The notes beneath the pieces are model-generated. The model saw nothing but the letters and a program-made list of their open reading frames with translations. It was not told the DNA's origin and ran no database searches. A stretch of DNA of 12,359 nt from an uncultured Clostridia bacterium (GTDB lineage: Bacteria; Bacillota; Clostridia; Oscillospirales; CAG-272), in assembly GCA_904501765.1 (NCBI GenBank), contig CAJGCM010000052.1:1-12359 (forward strand). The letters are read 5' to 3'. Shown here piece by piece: positions 1-6,795 of the stretch. Both the position numbers and the translations under genes were made by a program. Positions within the stretch are counted from its first letter, which is position 1, and every line of letters starts with the position of its first letter.

Positions 1-3
1 AAT

Positions 4-1017
4 TTAATTCAATATTACTTTTTTATCTTCTGATTTGTACGCCGCAAGTATTATTTTTACAGCGTCTACCGCCTCTCGTATGGGAACGGGAGACTCTTCG
101 CCCTTTTCAATAGCTTCATAAAACTTGTTTATAAGGGTAAAATGGCCGTTACCATAGCAGGATTTACCTATATAATTATCGTCACGCTCAGAGGAGTAAT
201 GGAGAGAATTATTCAGGTAGACACAGGAATCCACGATTTCGATTTTATTAAATTTAGTGTTGAAGCAAATCCTTATCGAGTCGGGACCTCCTGCAGAGGT
301 AGTAGCGTAAAAATTCGCAATCCTATCGGTACCGAAGCCGATAACACCCTCGCAGGAATCTTCAACCTCAATGGTTTCTTTGAGATGGTGGTTTGCAGTT
401 GTGGCGATAACCGAGGTGGGAGTTCCCATAAAATGCTTCAAAAGGTCTATCGTATGAATTGCTTGGTTTATCATAACTCCACCGCCCTCTGTGGCATATC
501 TTCCTCGCCATTCGGCACTCTTGTAATAGTCTTCACCCCGTTTCCAAAAGACCGAAGCCCAAGCGCTTAAAGCGCCGCCGTCTTCGTCGACGAGCTTTTT
601 TGCGGCAATTGTTGCGGGAATAAAGCGGTTTTGGAAGCAAACGCAGGCGATTGCCTTACTTATCTTTTCTGCCGCGATAAGAGCATCTATTTCGTCCCAA
701 GAAATACACAAAGGCTTTTCCAGAAATACGTTAATATCTCTTTCGAGCGCTTTTAGCGTCTGAGATGCATGAAGATAGTGAGGCGTTGCTATATGTATTG
801 CGTCGAGCTTGTTGCCTTCGCATTCAAGCAGTGCATCGTAACTCTCGTAAACCTTAGACGAAAGGGAATACTGCCTTGCTTTTTCTTCCGCTTTTTTGGT
901 ATTAATATCGCACAAAGCTATAATTTCAACATTCTCGTTTTTTGTGAGCGCATTGAGATGGTTATCTGAAATCACTCCGCATCCTACGAGTGCGACTCTG
1001 TATTTTTTGCTGTACAT
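4..1017 (-). CDS. Gfo/Idh/MocA-family NAD(P)-dependent oxidoreductase (second of a tandem pair)
   Basis: Predicted cytoplasmic dehydrogenase of 337 aa, a normal length for this family, which oxidises or reduces a sugar or cyclitol hydroxyl with NAD(P). The N-terminus carries a Rossmann nucleotide-binding turn (VGCGVISDNH, residues 11-20) after the first beta strand, with CDIN at 36-39 at the end of the second. The family EKP motif is at 100-102, with K101 the expected catalytic lysine. The C-terminal domain holds GGGVMINQAIHTID (178-191), where H188 and D191 match the family active-site pair. The ATG at 1017 follows an AAGGA ribosome binding site 7 nt upstream. It starts 4 nt after the stop of the preceding oxidoreductase gene, so the two are surely co-transcribed. 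The stop is 3 bases from the window edge, so further genes may follow. The two oxidoreductases share several motif blocks (see findings). Family assignment is firm; the substrate is unknown. Confidence 0.93.
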   Translation of the reverse strand: MYSKKYRVALVGCGVISDNHLNALTKNENVEIIALCDINTKKAEEKARQYSLSSKVYESYDALLECEGNKLDAIHIATPHYLHASQTLKALERDINVFLEKPLCISWDEIDALIAAEKISKAIACVCFQNRFIPATIAAKKLVDEDGGALSAWASVFWKRGEDYYKSAEWRGRYATEGGGVMINQAIHTIDLLKHFMGTPTSVIATTANHHLKETIEVEDSCEGVIGFGTDRIANFYATTSAGGPDSIRICFNTKFNKIEIVDSCVYLNNSLHYSSERDDNYIGKSCYGNGHFTLINKFYEAIEKGEESPVPIREAVDAVKIILAAYKSEDKKVILN

Positions 1018-1021
1018 AGTC

Positions 1022-2170
1022 TTATCCTTGTATTTCTGTTTTCTCGTTTACATGATGGGGTTTTGATATAGCGATACGAGCTTTAAGCTCTTCGTAGTAA
1101 AGATTCTCGTCTATGGGAAGCGTTACGTCCTTTCCGAGCCAGCTTGACAAATGCATGGCATTAGCAAGCTCGACACCCTTAATGCCATCAACGGCAGGAG
1201 CGTAAAGTTCCTCTTTACCGAGGATAGTGTTAATCACGTTGTTGCATATTCCTGCATGCTGAGGGTTATCTCCTTCAAGCTCAACCTCTGTTTTTTCAAT
1301 TTCGGGAAGAGCAAAGCCGTGAGAAGATGCCATGCACCATTCACGCTCGTCAACTGCGAGTTTTGTGTAGTAAAGCTTTCCGTTCTCGTAAAGAAGTGTT
1401 CCCTTAGTTCCGGTGATTTCGAAGCGGTTTGTTCCGGGAGCATCACCGGTTGTAGTAATGAATACTCCGGTTGCGCCGTTCGGATATTCGCAATAGCAGG
1501 TAACATCGTCTTCAACCTCAATGTTGTGCCATTTGCCGTTATGGCAGAAGGCTCTTACCTTGCAGGGGGACATGCCGACAATCCACTGGAATAAATCAAG
1601 GTTGTGGGGAGCCTGGTTATAGAGAACTCCGCCGCCTTCGCCCTTCCAGGTAGCGCGCCAGTCGCCGCTGTCGTAATACTGCTGGGTCCTGTACCAGTCC
1701 GTGATTATCCAGTTAGTACGCTTGATTCTACCGATAGCGCCTTCCGCTATCATAGCCTTCATTTTCTTGAAAGCAGGGTTAGTGCGTTGGTTAAACATAA
1801 TGCCAAGAACCTTGTCAGAGGTTTTTGAGCGCTCAATCATTTCTTTTACCTGGAGAGTATAAACGCCCGCAGGCTTTTCAACAATACAGTGTAAGTTGTA
1901 GTCCATTGCAAGAATTGCAAGGGATGGGTGGAAGTAGTGAGGAGTGCAAATCATAACTACGTCGCAAAGTCCTGATTTAAACATATCCTCTGCATTTTCA
2001 AAATAGGAAATGCTATCTCCGAAATTTTCTTCGAAGAAATCAAATTTCTTGGGGTTGATGTCACATACTGCAACAACCTCGCCCTCGGGCATTTTTCCGT
2101 CTAAAAAGTTCCTTGCGTGACCGCGACCCATATTACCGCATCCTACGATACCGAATTTTACTTTTGCCAT
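1022..2170 (-). CDS. Gfo/Idh/MocA-family NAD(P)-dependent oxidoreductase (first of a tandem pair)
   Basis: Predicted cytoplasmic dehydrogenase of 382 aa. The Rossmann motif VGCGNMGRGH (9-18) is closer to the classical GxGxxG than in its downstream paralogue. CTPHYFHP (75-82) lies in the fourth strand region and EKP is at 98-100, with K99 the expected catalytic lysine. The block at 178-192 (GEGGGVLYNQAPHNLD) contains H189 and D192 of the active site. A tryptophan- and tyrosine-rich segment at about 153-175 (NWIITDWYRTQQYYDSGDW) precedes it and may line the substrate pocket; that role is inference. The ATG overlaps the end of the upstream isomerase gene by 13 bp, and its AAGGAG site lies inside that gene about 11 nt before the start, which suggests translational coupling. 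Neighbours imply a shared pathway on a sugar, inositol or glycoside. The substrate cannot be told from sequence. Confidence 0.94.
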   Translation of the reverse strand: MAKVKFGIVGCGNMGRGHARNFLDGKMPEGEVVAVCDINPKKFDFFEENFGDSISYFENAEDMFKSGLCDVVMICTPHYFHPSLAILAMDYNLHCIVEKPAGVYTLQVKEMIERSKTSDKVLGIMFNQRTNPAFKKMKAMIAEGAIGRIKRTNWIITDWYRTQQYYDSGDWRATWKGEGGGVLYNQAPHNLDLFQWIVGMSPCKVRAFCHNGKWHNIEVEDDVTCYCEYPNGATGVFITTTGDAPGTNRFEITGTKGTLLYENGKLYYTKLAVDEREWCMASSHGFALPEIEKTEVELEGDNPQHAGICNNVINTILGKEELYAPAVDGIKGVELANAMHLSSWLGKDVTLPIDENLYYEELKARIAISKPHHVNEKTEIQG

Positions 2171-3039
2171 GTTCCGTCATTCTCCTTTTTGAATCCAAGT
2201 TTTATAAGTAATTTTTTAAGCGCCTCTGCCGCAAAGGCGAATGCTTCCTTGTTAGTTTCAAAGGTGTATTTGCCGCGAAGCTTGTGATTGTCGATTTCGT
2301 TATACGCCGCAAAGACCTTAAGGTGAGGTTCGAGAGTGAGGAACACTCTTTCATCGGTATGACCGTTGACAATCTCCAGAATGTCTGCAATCCTGCCTTC
2401 TCCCTCTCCTGCGGGAACAATCATTTGCTCGCTGTAAATCGCATCCTTGATATGAAGGTATTTGAAATTAATAAGTGTCGCACCGATACCTTCCATAACG
2501 TTTGCATTATTCATTCTGTAATTCGCCGCATCAAAAATTCCGCCAAGACCCTCTACGTTTGTAAGAATGTCTTTAACCTCTGTGGGCATCTGACCGTAAA
2601 TTTCAGATTCATTTTCGTGGCAGAGAACAACCCCTGCCTTTTTTGCCTCTGCAACCATAATTCTGAGGCGCCTTATGACCTCGTCACGGTATTTCGCAAG
2701 TTCGTCCTGCTTAACGAAAAAGCTGAACATTCTTATGTATTTGGTATCCAGCATTTTGGCGATTGCAAAGGTTCTTCTTACCTTTTCCATATAGGCATCA
2801 AAATCGCCGTCAATGGGGAATTTGCCCAAGGGGGAACCGATAGAGCCAACCTTAATACCGTTTTCGTCCAGGGTGCGCTTGAGATTTTCAACCTCATCAT
2901 CGCTTAAATCGATGATGTTCTTTCCGTCAATGCCGCGTGGCTCAATGTAGGAAATACCGTTATCCTTAAGAGCTGCTATCTGGTCGGCAAGAGCGGGACC
3001 TGCCTCGTCAGCGAAGGCTGACAGTAGAAATTTTGCCAT
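2158..3039 (-). CDS. Sugar phosphate isomerase/epimerase, xylose-isomerase-like TIM barrel
   Basis: A 293-aa predicted metal-dependent TIM-barrel enzyme of the AP-endonuclease-2/xylose-isomerase-like superfamily, which includes inosose dehydratases, keto-sugar epimerases and subunits of 3-keto-glycoside lyases. The four metal-ligand positions typical of the fold can be read: E142 in CHENE (140-144), D170 in FDAANY (169-174), H196 in YLHIKD (194-199) and E237 in LTLEPH (234-239). AGEGEG (210-215) is the usual glycine-rich loop before the last strands. ATG at 3039 is preceded by AAGGAG at 7 nt. The 3' end overlaps the start of the next oxidoreductase gene by 13 bp. Upstream an 84-bp gap with possible RNA structure separates it from the other isomerase gene. 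Isomerase, epimerase, dehydratase and lyase activities all remain possible. Confidence 0.92.
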   Translation of the reverse strand: MAKFLLSAFADEAGPALADQIAALKDNGISYIEPRGIDGKNIIDLSDDEVENLKRTLDENGIKVGSIGSPLGKFPIDGDFDAYMEKVRRTFAIAKMLDTKYIRMFSFFVKQDELAKYRDEVIRRLRIMVAEAKKAGVVLCHENESEIYGQMPTEVKDILTNVEGLGGIFDAANYRMNNANVMEGIGATLINFKYLHIKDAIYSEQMIVPAGEGEGRIADILEIVNGHTDERVFLTLEPHLKVFAAYNEIDNHKLRGKYTFETNKEAFAFAAEALKKLLIKLGFKKENDGTWQK

Positions 3040-3046
3040 TTTACTT

Positions 3047-3114
3047 CTCCTTTTAAAAAAGCCCTTGCATTAATTACGCTTAAGCTTTATGTTTTTAGCG
3101 CCACGGGCGCAAGG
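3047..3114 (-). terminator. Possible weak terminator or attenuator between the two isomerase genes
   Basis: Read on the minus strand, CCTTGC (3114-3109) can pair with GCAAGG (3068-3063), and this is followed by GC and a run of six T (3060-3055), then AAAAGGAG, the ribosome binding site of the next gene. A second hairpin, GCGCC-CGT-GGCGC (3110-3098), competes with the outer stem for two bases. The long loop makes a strong intrinsic terminator unlikely. Partial termination, attenuation or an mRNA processing site that sets a different level for the downstream three genes is possible. The pairing is seen; the function is inferred. Confidence 0.3.
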
Positions 3115-3123
3115 TTAACTTTA

Positions 3124-3879
3124 TTAAACAAAATAATGCTTTAAGCCGTTATAGCTTGTTTTCATTTGCTCGAATTCGTCACCTAAATCCGGGGCATTAT
3201 CCTGCTCGACGAGAGCGTAAGGAATTTTAAGACTGTCACAGAGCTTTACAATAGGCTCAAAGCTTATTACACCTTCTCCGCAGGGGCATATTGCACCAAG
3301 GTTGTCGGTTTTCATATCCTTAAGGTGAATATTGGTAAGTCTATCTCTGCCGAGGAGCTTTATGTATTCAAGGCAATCTCTTCCTGCATACTTCAGCCAA
3401 TATGTATCAAGTATAAATTGCATAGACGGTGCTTCTTCCAAAAGAATATCAAAAACGCATGAGCCACCGATATCCATAAATTCAAAATGGTGGTGGTGAT
3501 AACCGAACGTAAGCCCTGCCTCTTCAATTTTTTTAATAGGCTCTTTTATAATTTCAATAAATTTACGGCAACCTTCGATTGATTCGAGGTATTCCTTCGG
3601 CATCATGCCGAGGCCGATTTGACAGCACCCGTATTCTTTGTGGTCGCGAATCAGCGCATCGGTATCCTCGATGATTCTGTCGAAAGGTGAATGAGTACAG
3701 GTTATCGGAAGGTCAAATTCTCTGACACATTCCTTAAGGAAGGTTGCATCCTTCGGCCATATTGCCGACATTTGAGCTACTTCATATCCGATTTCCTTAA
3801 CACGTCTGAACGCATCCTTTAAGCCTTCGTTTGTCTTGCAACGTTCCCTTAAAGTAAAAAATTGCGCTCCCAGCTTCAT
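3124..3879 (-). CDS. IolE-like sugar phosphate isomerase/epimerase, TIM barrel (first gene of the minus operon)
   Basis: A 251-aa predicted metal-dependent TIM-barrel enzyme of the IolE/xylose-isomerase-like superfamily, expected to be cytoplasmic. Candidate metal ligands are in YHHHHFEF (127-134, four histidines then E133), D158 in ILDTYW (156-161), H185 in NIHLKD (183-188) and E225 in ALVEQD (222-227). CGEGVISF (200-207) is the family's late loop. The open frame extends upstream to an ATG at 3939, adding 20 residues, but that start lies upstream of the predicted promoter -10 and has no good ribosome binding site. The ATG at 3879 has AAGGAG at ideal spacing and begins MKLGAQFFTLR, the usual start of this family, so it is chosen. 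It is only distantly similar to the neighbouring 293-aa isomerase, so the two probably do different steps. Substrate unknown. Confidence 0.92.
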   Translation of the reverse strand: MKLGAQFFTLRERCKTNEGLKDAFRRVKEIGYEVAQMSAIWPKDATFLKECVREFDLPITCTHSPFDRIIEDTDALIRDHKEYGCCQIGLGMMPKEYLESIEGCRKFIEIIKEPIKKIEEAGLTFGYHHHHFEFMDIGGSCVFDILLEEAPSMQFILDTYWLKYAGRDCLEYIKLLGRDRLTNIHLKDMKTDNLGAICPCGEGVISFEPIVKLCDSLKIPYALVEQDNAPDLGDEFEQMKTSYNGLKHYFV

Positions 3880-3884
3880 AGAAT

Positions 3885-3893
3885 ATCTCCTTG
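3885..3893 (-). promoter_or_regulatory. Ribosome binding site that fixes the start of the 251-aa isomerase
   Basis: Minus-strand ACAAGGAGA lies 5-8 nt before the ATG at 3879. It supports that start over the longer frame beginning at 3939. Confidence 0.75.
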
Positions 3894-3903
3894 TAGGCTT
3901 ATT

Positions 3904-3939
3904 TGTTTTGATTTTAACATAGAAGCGCAAATATTGCAA
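3904..3939 (-). promoter_or_regulatory. Sigma-A-type promoter for the sugar-enzyme operon
   Basis: Minus strand: -35 TTGCAA (3939-3934), a 17-bp spacer, and extended -10 TGTTAAAAT (3919-3911). The predicted transcription start is near 3904, giving a leader of about 25 nt before the ATG at 3879. The -35 matches the TTGACA consensus in four of six positions. The AT-rich stretch 3944-3962 upstream could act as an UP element. Motifs are seen; activity is inferred. Confidence 0.6.
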
Positions 3940-3996
3940 CTGTGTATAAAAAAATAATTATTGTAACTGTTGCAAAAACTATTGCAAAAATTGCTT
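3925..3996. promoter_or_regulatory. Candidate operator region: TTGCAA-like repeats between the divergent promoters
   Basis: Copies of the palindromic hexamer TTGCAA lie at 3934-3939, 3970-3975 and 3982-3987, with variants GCGCAA (3925-3930), TTGTAA (3961-3966) and TTGCTT (3991-3996). The successive spacings are 9, 27, 9, 12 and 9 bp. An 11-bp direct repeat ATTGYAACTGT occurs at 3933-3943 and 3960-3970, and TTGCAAAAA is repeated at 3970-3978 and 3982-3990. AraC-family regulators commonly bind direct repeats near the -35 of genes beside their own. The AraC-type gene starting at 4049 is therefore the likely binding protein, which is inference. Confidence 0.5.
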
Positions 3997-4017
3997 TGGC
4001 GTGATATAATGTATCTT
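3982..4017 (+). promoter_or_regulatory. Sigma-A-type promoter for the AraC regulator and the dxs-mut operon
   Basis: -35 TTGCAA (3982-3987), a 17-bp spacer, and a consensus extended -10 TGATATAAT (4002-4010). The predicted start is near 4017, with a leader of about 32 nt to the ATG at 4049. No other convincing plus-strand promoter was seen in the short gaps of the downstream gene chain. Confidence 0.7.
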
Positions 4018-4038
4018 GGGATGTCAGGTAGTTTTTTT

Positions 4039-4043
4039 GGAGG
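4039..4043 (+). promoter_or_regulatory. Ribosome binding site that fixes the AraC regulator start
   Basis: GGAGG sits 5 nt before the ATG at 4049. A longer frame could begin at TTG 4016, but that codon lies at the predicted transcription start and would have no leader, so the ATG is chosen. Confidence 0.75.
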
Positions 4044-4048
4044 ACGAT

Positions 4049-4906
4049 ATGAACAATGCGTTTGTTTTTTCTGCCGCAAATGTAGTTTTTGAGCATAAGC
4101 TTGATAATATGAACGGCGTAAATGTCAGTATGCGTCATTGTCATGACGATTATGAGATTCTATACGTTTTAAGAGGCAAAGGAAGATATCTTATCGAGGG
4201 TGCAGAATTTGAAATGCAGCCAAGAACCTTGGTTTTTATCCGACCGTTTGAGTATCACTTCGTCGAGGTCAAGGATGTTATGGACTACGACAGATACGTT
4301 ATCAATTTCTCCTCATCAGCGCTTCCGAAGGAAATGAAAAGCATCTTTGATAAAATGATTGGAGAAATGTCAACAGATAGCGGTATTTTTTACTCGCCCG
4401 AAAACATTTCGTCGGGAATTATGTCTATCTTTGACAGATTTGAGTACGCTTCCTCTGTTCCTGAGCCTGAAAGGGAGCTTTACGTTAAATTTCTCCTTTC
4501 GGAGTTGCTAATACATTTATCGGTTTCCAAAAAGCAGCTTATAGCTCACAATGACCTCGAGCTTGGTGCAAGAGTTGCAAAGTATATTAACGATTACATA
4601 GAACGCACTCACTCTCTCGATCAGCTTGCAAAGCGATTTTTCGTCAGCAAATACTATTTATGCCATACCTTTAAGAAGTACAGCGGAGTGTCTATACATT
4701 CATATATTAATCATAAGCGGGTTTTGTATGCAAAGCAGTTGATTGAGGCGGGGGAAACTGCCTCGGGCGCTGCATATAAGGTAGGCTTTGGCGATTATTC
4801 GGCCTTCTATCGGGCGTATGTTAAAATACTCGGAGTACCTCCGACGTCAGAAACAAAAAAACGAGGCGCTGAGAAAAAAAGAAATAACCAAGAGGAAAAG
4901 AAATGA
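4049..4906 (+). CDS. AraC-family transcriptional regulator with N-terminal cupin sensor domain
   Basis: Predicted cytoplasmic DNA-binding regulator of 285 aa. Residues about 28-75 form the AraC-type cupin, with RHCHDDYEILYVLRGKG (29-45) and a following beta-rich segment to PFEYH (66-70) where a sugar-like ligand would bind. The C-terminus has the two helix-turn-helix motifs of the AraC/XylS fold: SLDQLAKRFFVSKYYLCHTF (189-208) and the second around AAYKVGFGDYSAFYRAYVK (241-259), followed by LGVPPT. A lysine/arginine/glutamate-rich tail (269-285) ends the protein and is probably disordered. It is divergent from the isomerase/oxidoreductase operon, so it most likely senses that pathway's substrate or intermediate and switches the operon on. 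Its stop overlaps the dxs start by 4 bp (ATGA), an unusual coupling of a catabolic regulator to a housekeeping gene. Confidence 0.95.
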   Translation: MNNAFVFSAANVVFEHKLDNMNGVNVSMRHCHDDYEILYVLRGKGRYLIEGAEFEMQPRTLVFIRPFEYHFVEVKDVMDYDRYVINFSSSALPKEMKSIFDKMIGEMSTDSGIFYSPENISSGIMSIFDRFEYASSVPEPERELYVKFLLSELLIHLSVSKKQLIAHNDLELGARVAKYINDYIERTHSLDQLAKRFFVSKYYLCHTFKKYSGVSIHSYINHKRVLYAKQLIEAGETASGAAYKVGFGDYSAFYRAYVKILGVPPTSETKKRGAEKKRNNQEEKK

Positions 4907-6795
4907 ATTTCGAGCTTCTTAACTCTGTAAATTCTCCGGAGGAATTAAAAGCTGTAGATAAAAAGGATATTCCGGCCCTGATTTCCGAAATAAGAGAATT
5001 TTTGATAGAAAAGGTAGAAAAGAGCGGCGGTCACTTGGCGTCTAATTTAGGCGCTGTGGAGCTGACTGTTGCTATGCACAGAATATTTGATTCGCCGCGT
5101 GACCACATTATATTTGACGTAGGTCATCAGGCATACGTTCATAAGATGCTGACCGGAAGAAGGGAGTCTTTCGACGACCTTCGTGTCCCCGGAGGGCTTT
5201 CCGGATTCACCACGAGGCGAGAGAGCGAGCACGACTGTTTTGGGGCAGGACATAGCTCAACCGCTATTTCTGCTGCACTTGGCTTCGCTGAGGCAGATGC
5301 GCTTACAGGTAGTGAAAATTATACCGTTTGCGTAGTGGGTGACGGCGCTTTTACAGGCGGAATGGTTCACGAGGCGCTCAATAACTGCAAGAAGGATTTA
5401 AAGCTAATAATTATTCTCAACGAAAACCGTATGTCTATTTCCAAGAACAAAGGCGCTTTTGCTTCGTATCTTGCAAAGGTAAGAATTTCGAAGGGGTATA
5501 GAAGCTGGAAGAGGGGAACAAATTCCTTCTTAAGAAAAATTCCTCTTATCGGAAAGCCTATTTTAGCTGCTCTTTCCTTCGTCAAGCGTAAGCTTAAAAA
5601 GATAGTTTATTCAAACAACTATTTTGAGGAACTGGGACTTTATTATTTAGGACCGGTTGACGGAAACGATTATGAGCAGATGGAGAGAGCTCTTACCGAG
5701 GCAAAAAACTCGGGTCAGTGTACTGTTATCCACGCCTATACCCAGAAGGGCAAGGGTTATGCCCCCGCCGAGGAATCTCCAGATAGCTTCCATAGCGTAT
5801 CCGGCGGTAAGGGCGTTAGCACTTCCTTCCACGCTATAGCGGCAGAGGAGCTTATAAAAATCGCCGAGTCTGACGACAGATGCGTAGCTATAACGGCGGC
5901 AATGGGGATTGGCACAGGGCTTGATAATTTCGGTCAAAGGTTTCCTGATAGATATTTTGACGTGGGGATTGCAGAGGAACACGCCCTTACGTTTTCCGCA
6001 GGTCTTGCGGCAGCGGGGCTTAAGCCTTACGTTGCTGTTTATTCAACCTTCCTTCAGAGAAGCTATGATAATATACTGCACGACGTGGCATTGCAGAATT
6101 TACCCGTCAGAATGATGATAGACAGAGCGGGACTTGCTCCATCGGACGGTCCTACCCATCACGGAATATTCGACGTAGCTTTTCTTTCTCATATTCCCGG
6201 ATTAACAATTTTCTCTCCCGCAACCTATAAGTCACTCACAGCAGCCATGGAATACTCCGCATCGGTAAATACGCCGGTAGCCATAAGATATCCAAACGCT
6301 CACGAGTGCGACGGTGTAGATAAAAGATTTGGTGATTTTAACGCCGACCTTTACGTACGCGCTGATTTCGAGGTTGACGAAACTCCAGATTTTGTTTTTG
6401 TTACCTACGGTCATATTGTTGGTAGAGTGATAGAGGCGGCAGACAGGCTTTCTTTGTCGGGTGTATCCGCAGGAATAATTCTTACGGAAAAGATAAAGCC
6501 TCTTTCGGGAGTAGTTGATTTTATAGAAAAACACTCTTCAAAGGCTAAAAAGATACTCTTTGTCGAAGAAGGCGTGAAAAACGGCGGATTTTCCATGATA
6601 GCCCTTGATACACTTGGTGCAGTTTTTAAGGAAAAAAGTGAGATTGCGGCAATTGACGATAGCTTTGCCGCACCCGAAGTTAAATGTAATATTTACGATT
6701 ACGTAGGCTTAAGCGCAGGTTCTCTTTATAAGAAAGCTCTGTCAATGCTTGATTTGACCGAATCTGTTGATTCAATCGAAAGGGGCGTCTTATGA
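4903..6795 (+). CDS. dxs: 1-deoxy-D-xylulose-5-phosphate synthase
   Basis: Thiamine diphosphate enzyme that condenses pyruvate and glyceraldehyde 3-phosphate to DXP, the first step of the MEP isoprenoid pathway and a feed to thiamine and pyridoxal synthesis. It is 630 aa, the usual length. Visible motifs: GHQAYVHKMLTGR (74-86) with H75; GLSGF...ESEHD and GHSST (116-120); the ThDP/Mg motif GDGAFTGGMVHEALNN (146-161); NENRMSIS (173-180); GPVDG (250-254); FHSV (296-299); the second catalytic block DRYFDVGIAEEH (349-360) with E358 as the expected proton relay glutamate; STFLQRSYD (381-389) and DRAG...THHG. All expected functional blocks appear intact. The start overlaps the regulator's stop (ATGA), with AGAGG 7 nt upstream inside that gene. 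The end overlaps miaB in the same way, so translational coupling is likely on both sides. Confidence 0.98.
   Translation: MNFELLNSVNSPEELKAVDKKDIPALISEIREFLIEKVEKSGGHLASNLGAVELTVAMHRIFDSPRDHIIFDVGHQAYVHKMLTGRRESFDDLRVPGGLSGFTTRRESEHDCFGAGHSSTAISAALGFAEADALTGSENYTVCVVGDGAFTGGMVHEALNNCKKDLKLIIILNENRMSISKNKGAFASYLAKVRISKGYRSWKRGTNSFLRKIPLIGKPILAALSFVKRKLKKIVYSNNYFEELGLYYLGPVDGNDYEQMERALTEAKNSGQCTVIHAYTQKGKGYAPAEESPDSFHSVSGGKGVSTSFHAIAAEELIKIAESDDRCVAITAAMGIGTGLDNFGQRFPDRYFDVGIAEEHALTFSAGLAAAGLKPYVAVYSTFLQRSYDNILHDVALQNLPVRMMIDRAGLAPSDGPTHHGIFDVAFLSHIPGLTIFSPATYKSLTAAMEYSASVNTPVAIRYPNAHECDGVDKRFGDFNADLYVRADFEVDETPDFVFVTYGHIVGRVIEAADRLSLSGVSAGIILTEKIKPLSGVVDFIEKHSSKAKKILFVEEGVKNGGFSMIALDTLGAVFKEKSEIAAIDDSFAAPEVKCNIYDYVGLSAGSLYKKALSMLDLTESVDSIERGVL

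Noticed and set aside
142..570. A 142-codon plus-strand open frame opposite the 337-aa oxidoreductase
   Set aside because: It lies wholly antisense to a clear Gfo/Idh/MocA gene, has no family motif and no convincing ribosome binding site.
2284..2907. A 207-codon plus-strand open frame opposite the 293-aa isomerase
   Set aside because: Long for an antisense frame, but the minus-strand protein has all four metal ligands. The plus translation shows no recognisable domain and no promoter or ribosome binding site was seen.
3880..3939. A 20-residue N-terminal extension of the 251-aa isomerase from ATG 3939
   Set aside because: It would start upstream of the predicted -10 and transcription start. 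The internal ATG 3879 has an ideal ribosome binding site and matches the family N-terminus.
3914..4144. A 76-codon minus-strand open frame covering the divergent promoter region and the start of the AraC gene
   Set aside because: It crosses both predicted promoters and the regulator's coding start, and its translation is low-complexity and unrecognisable.
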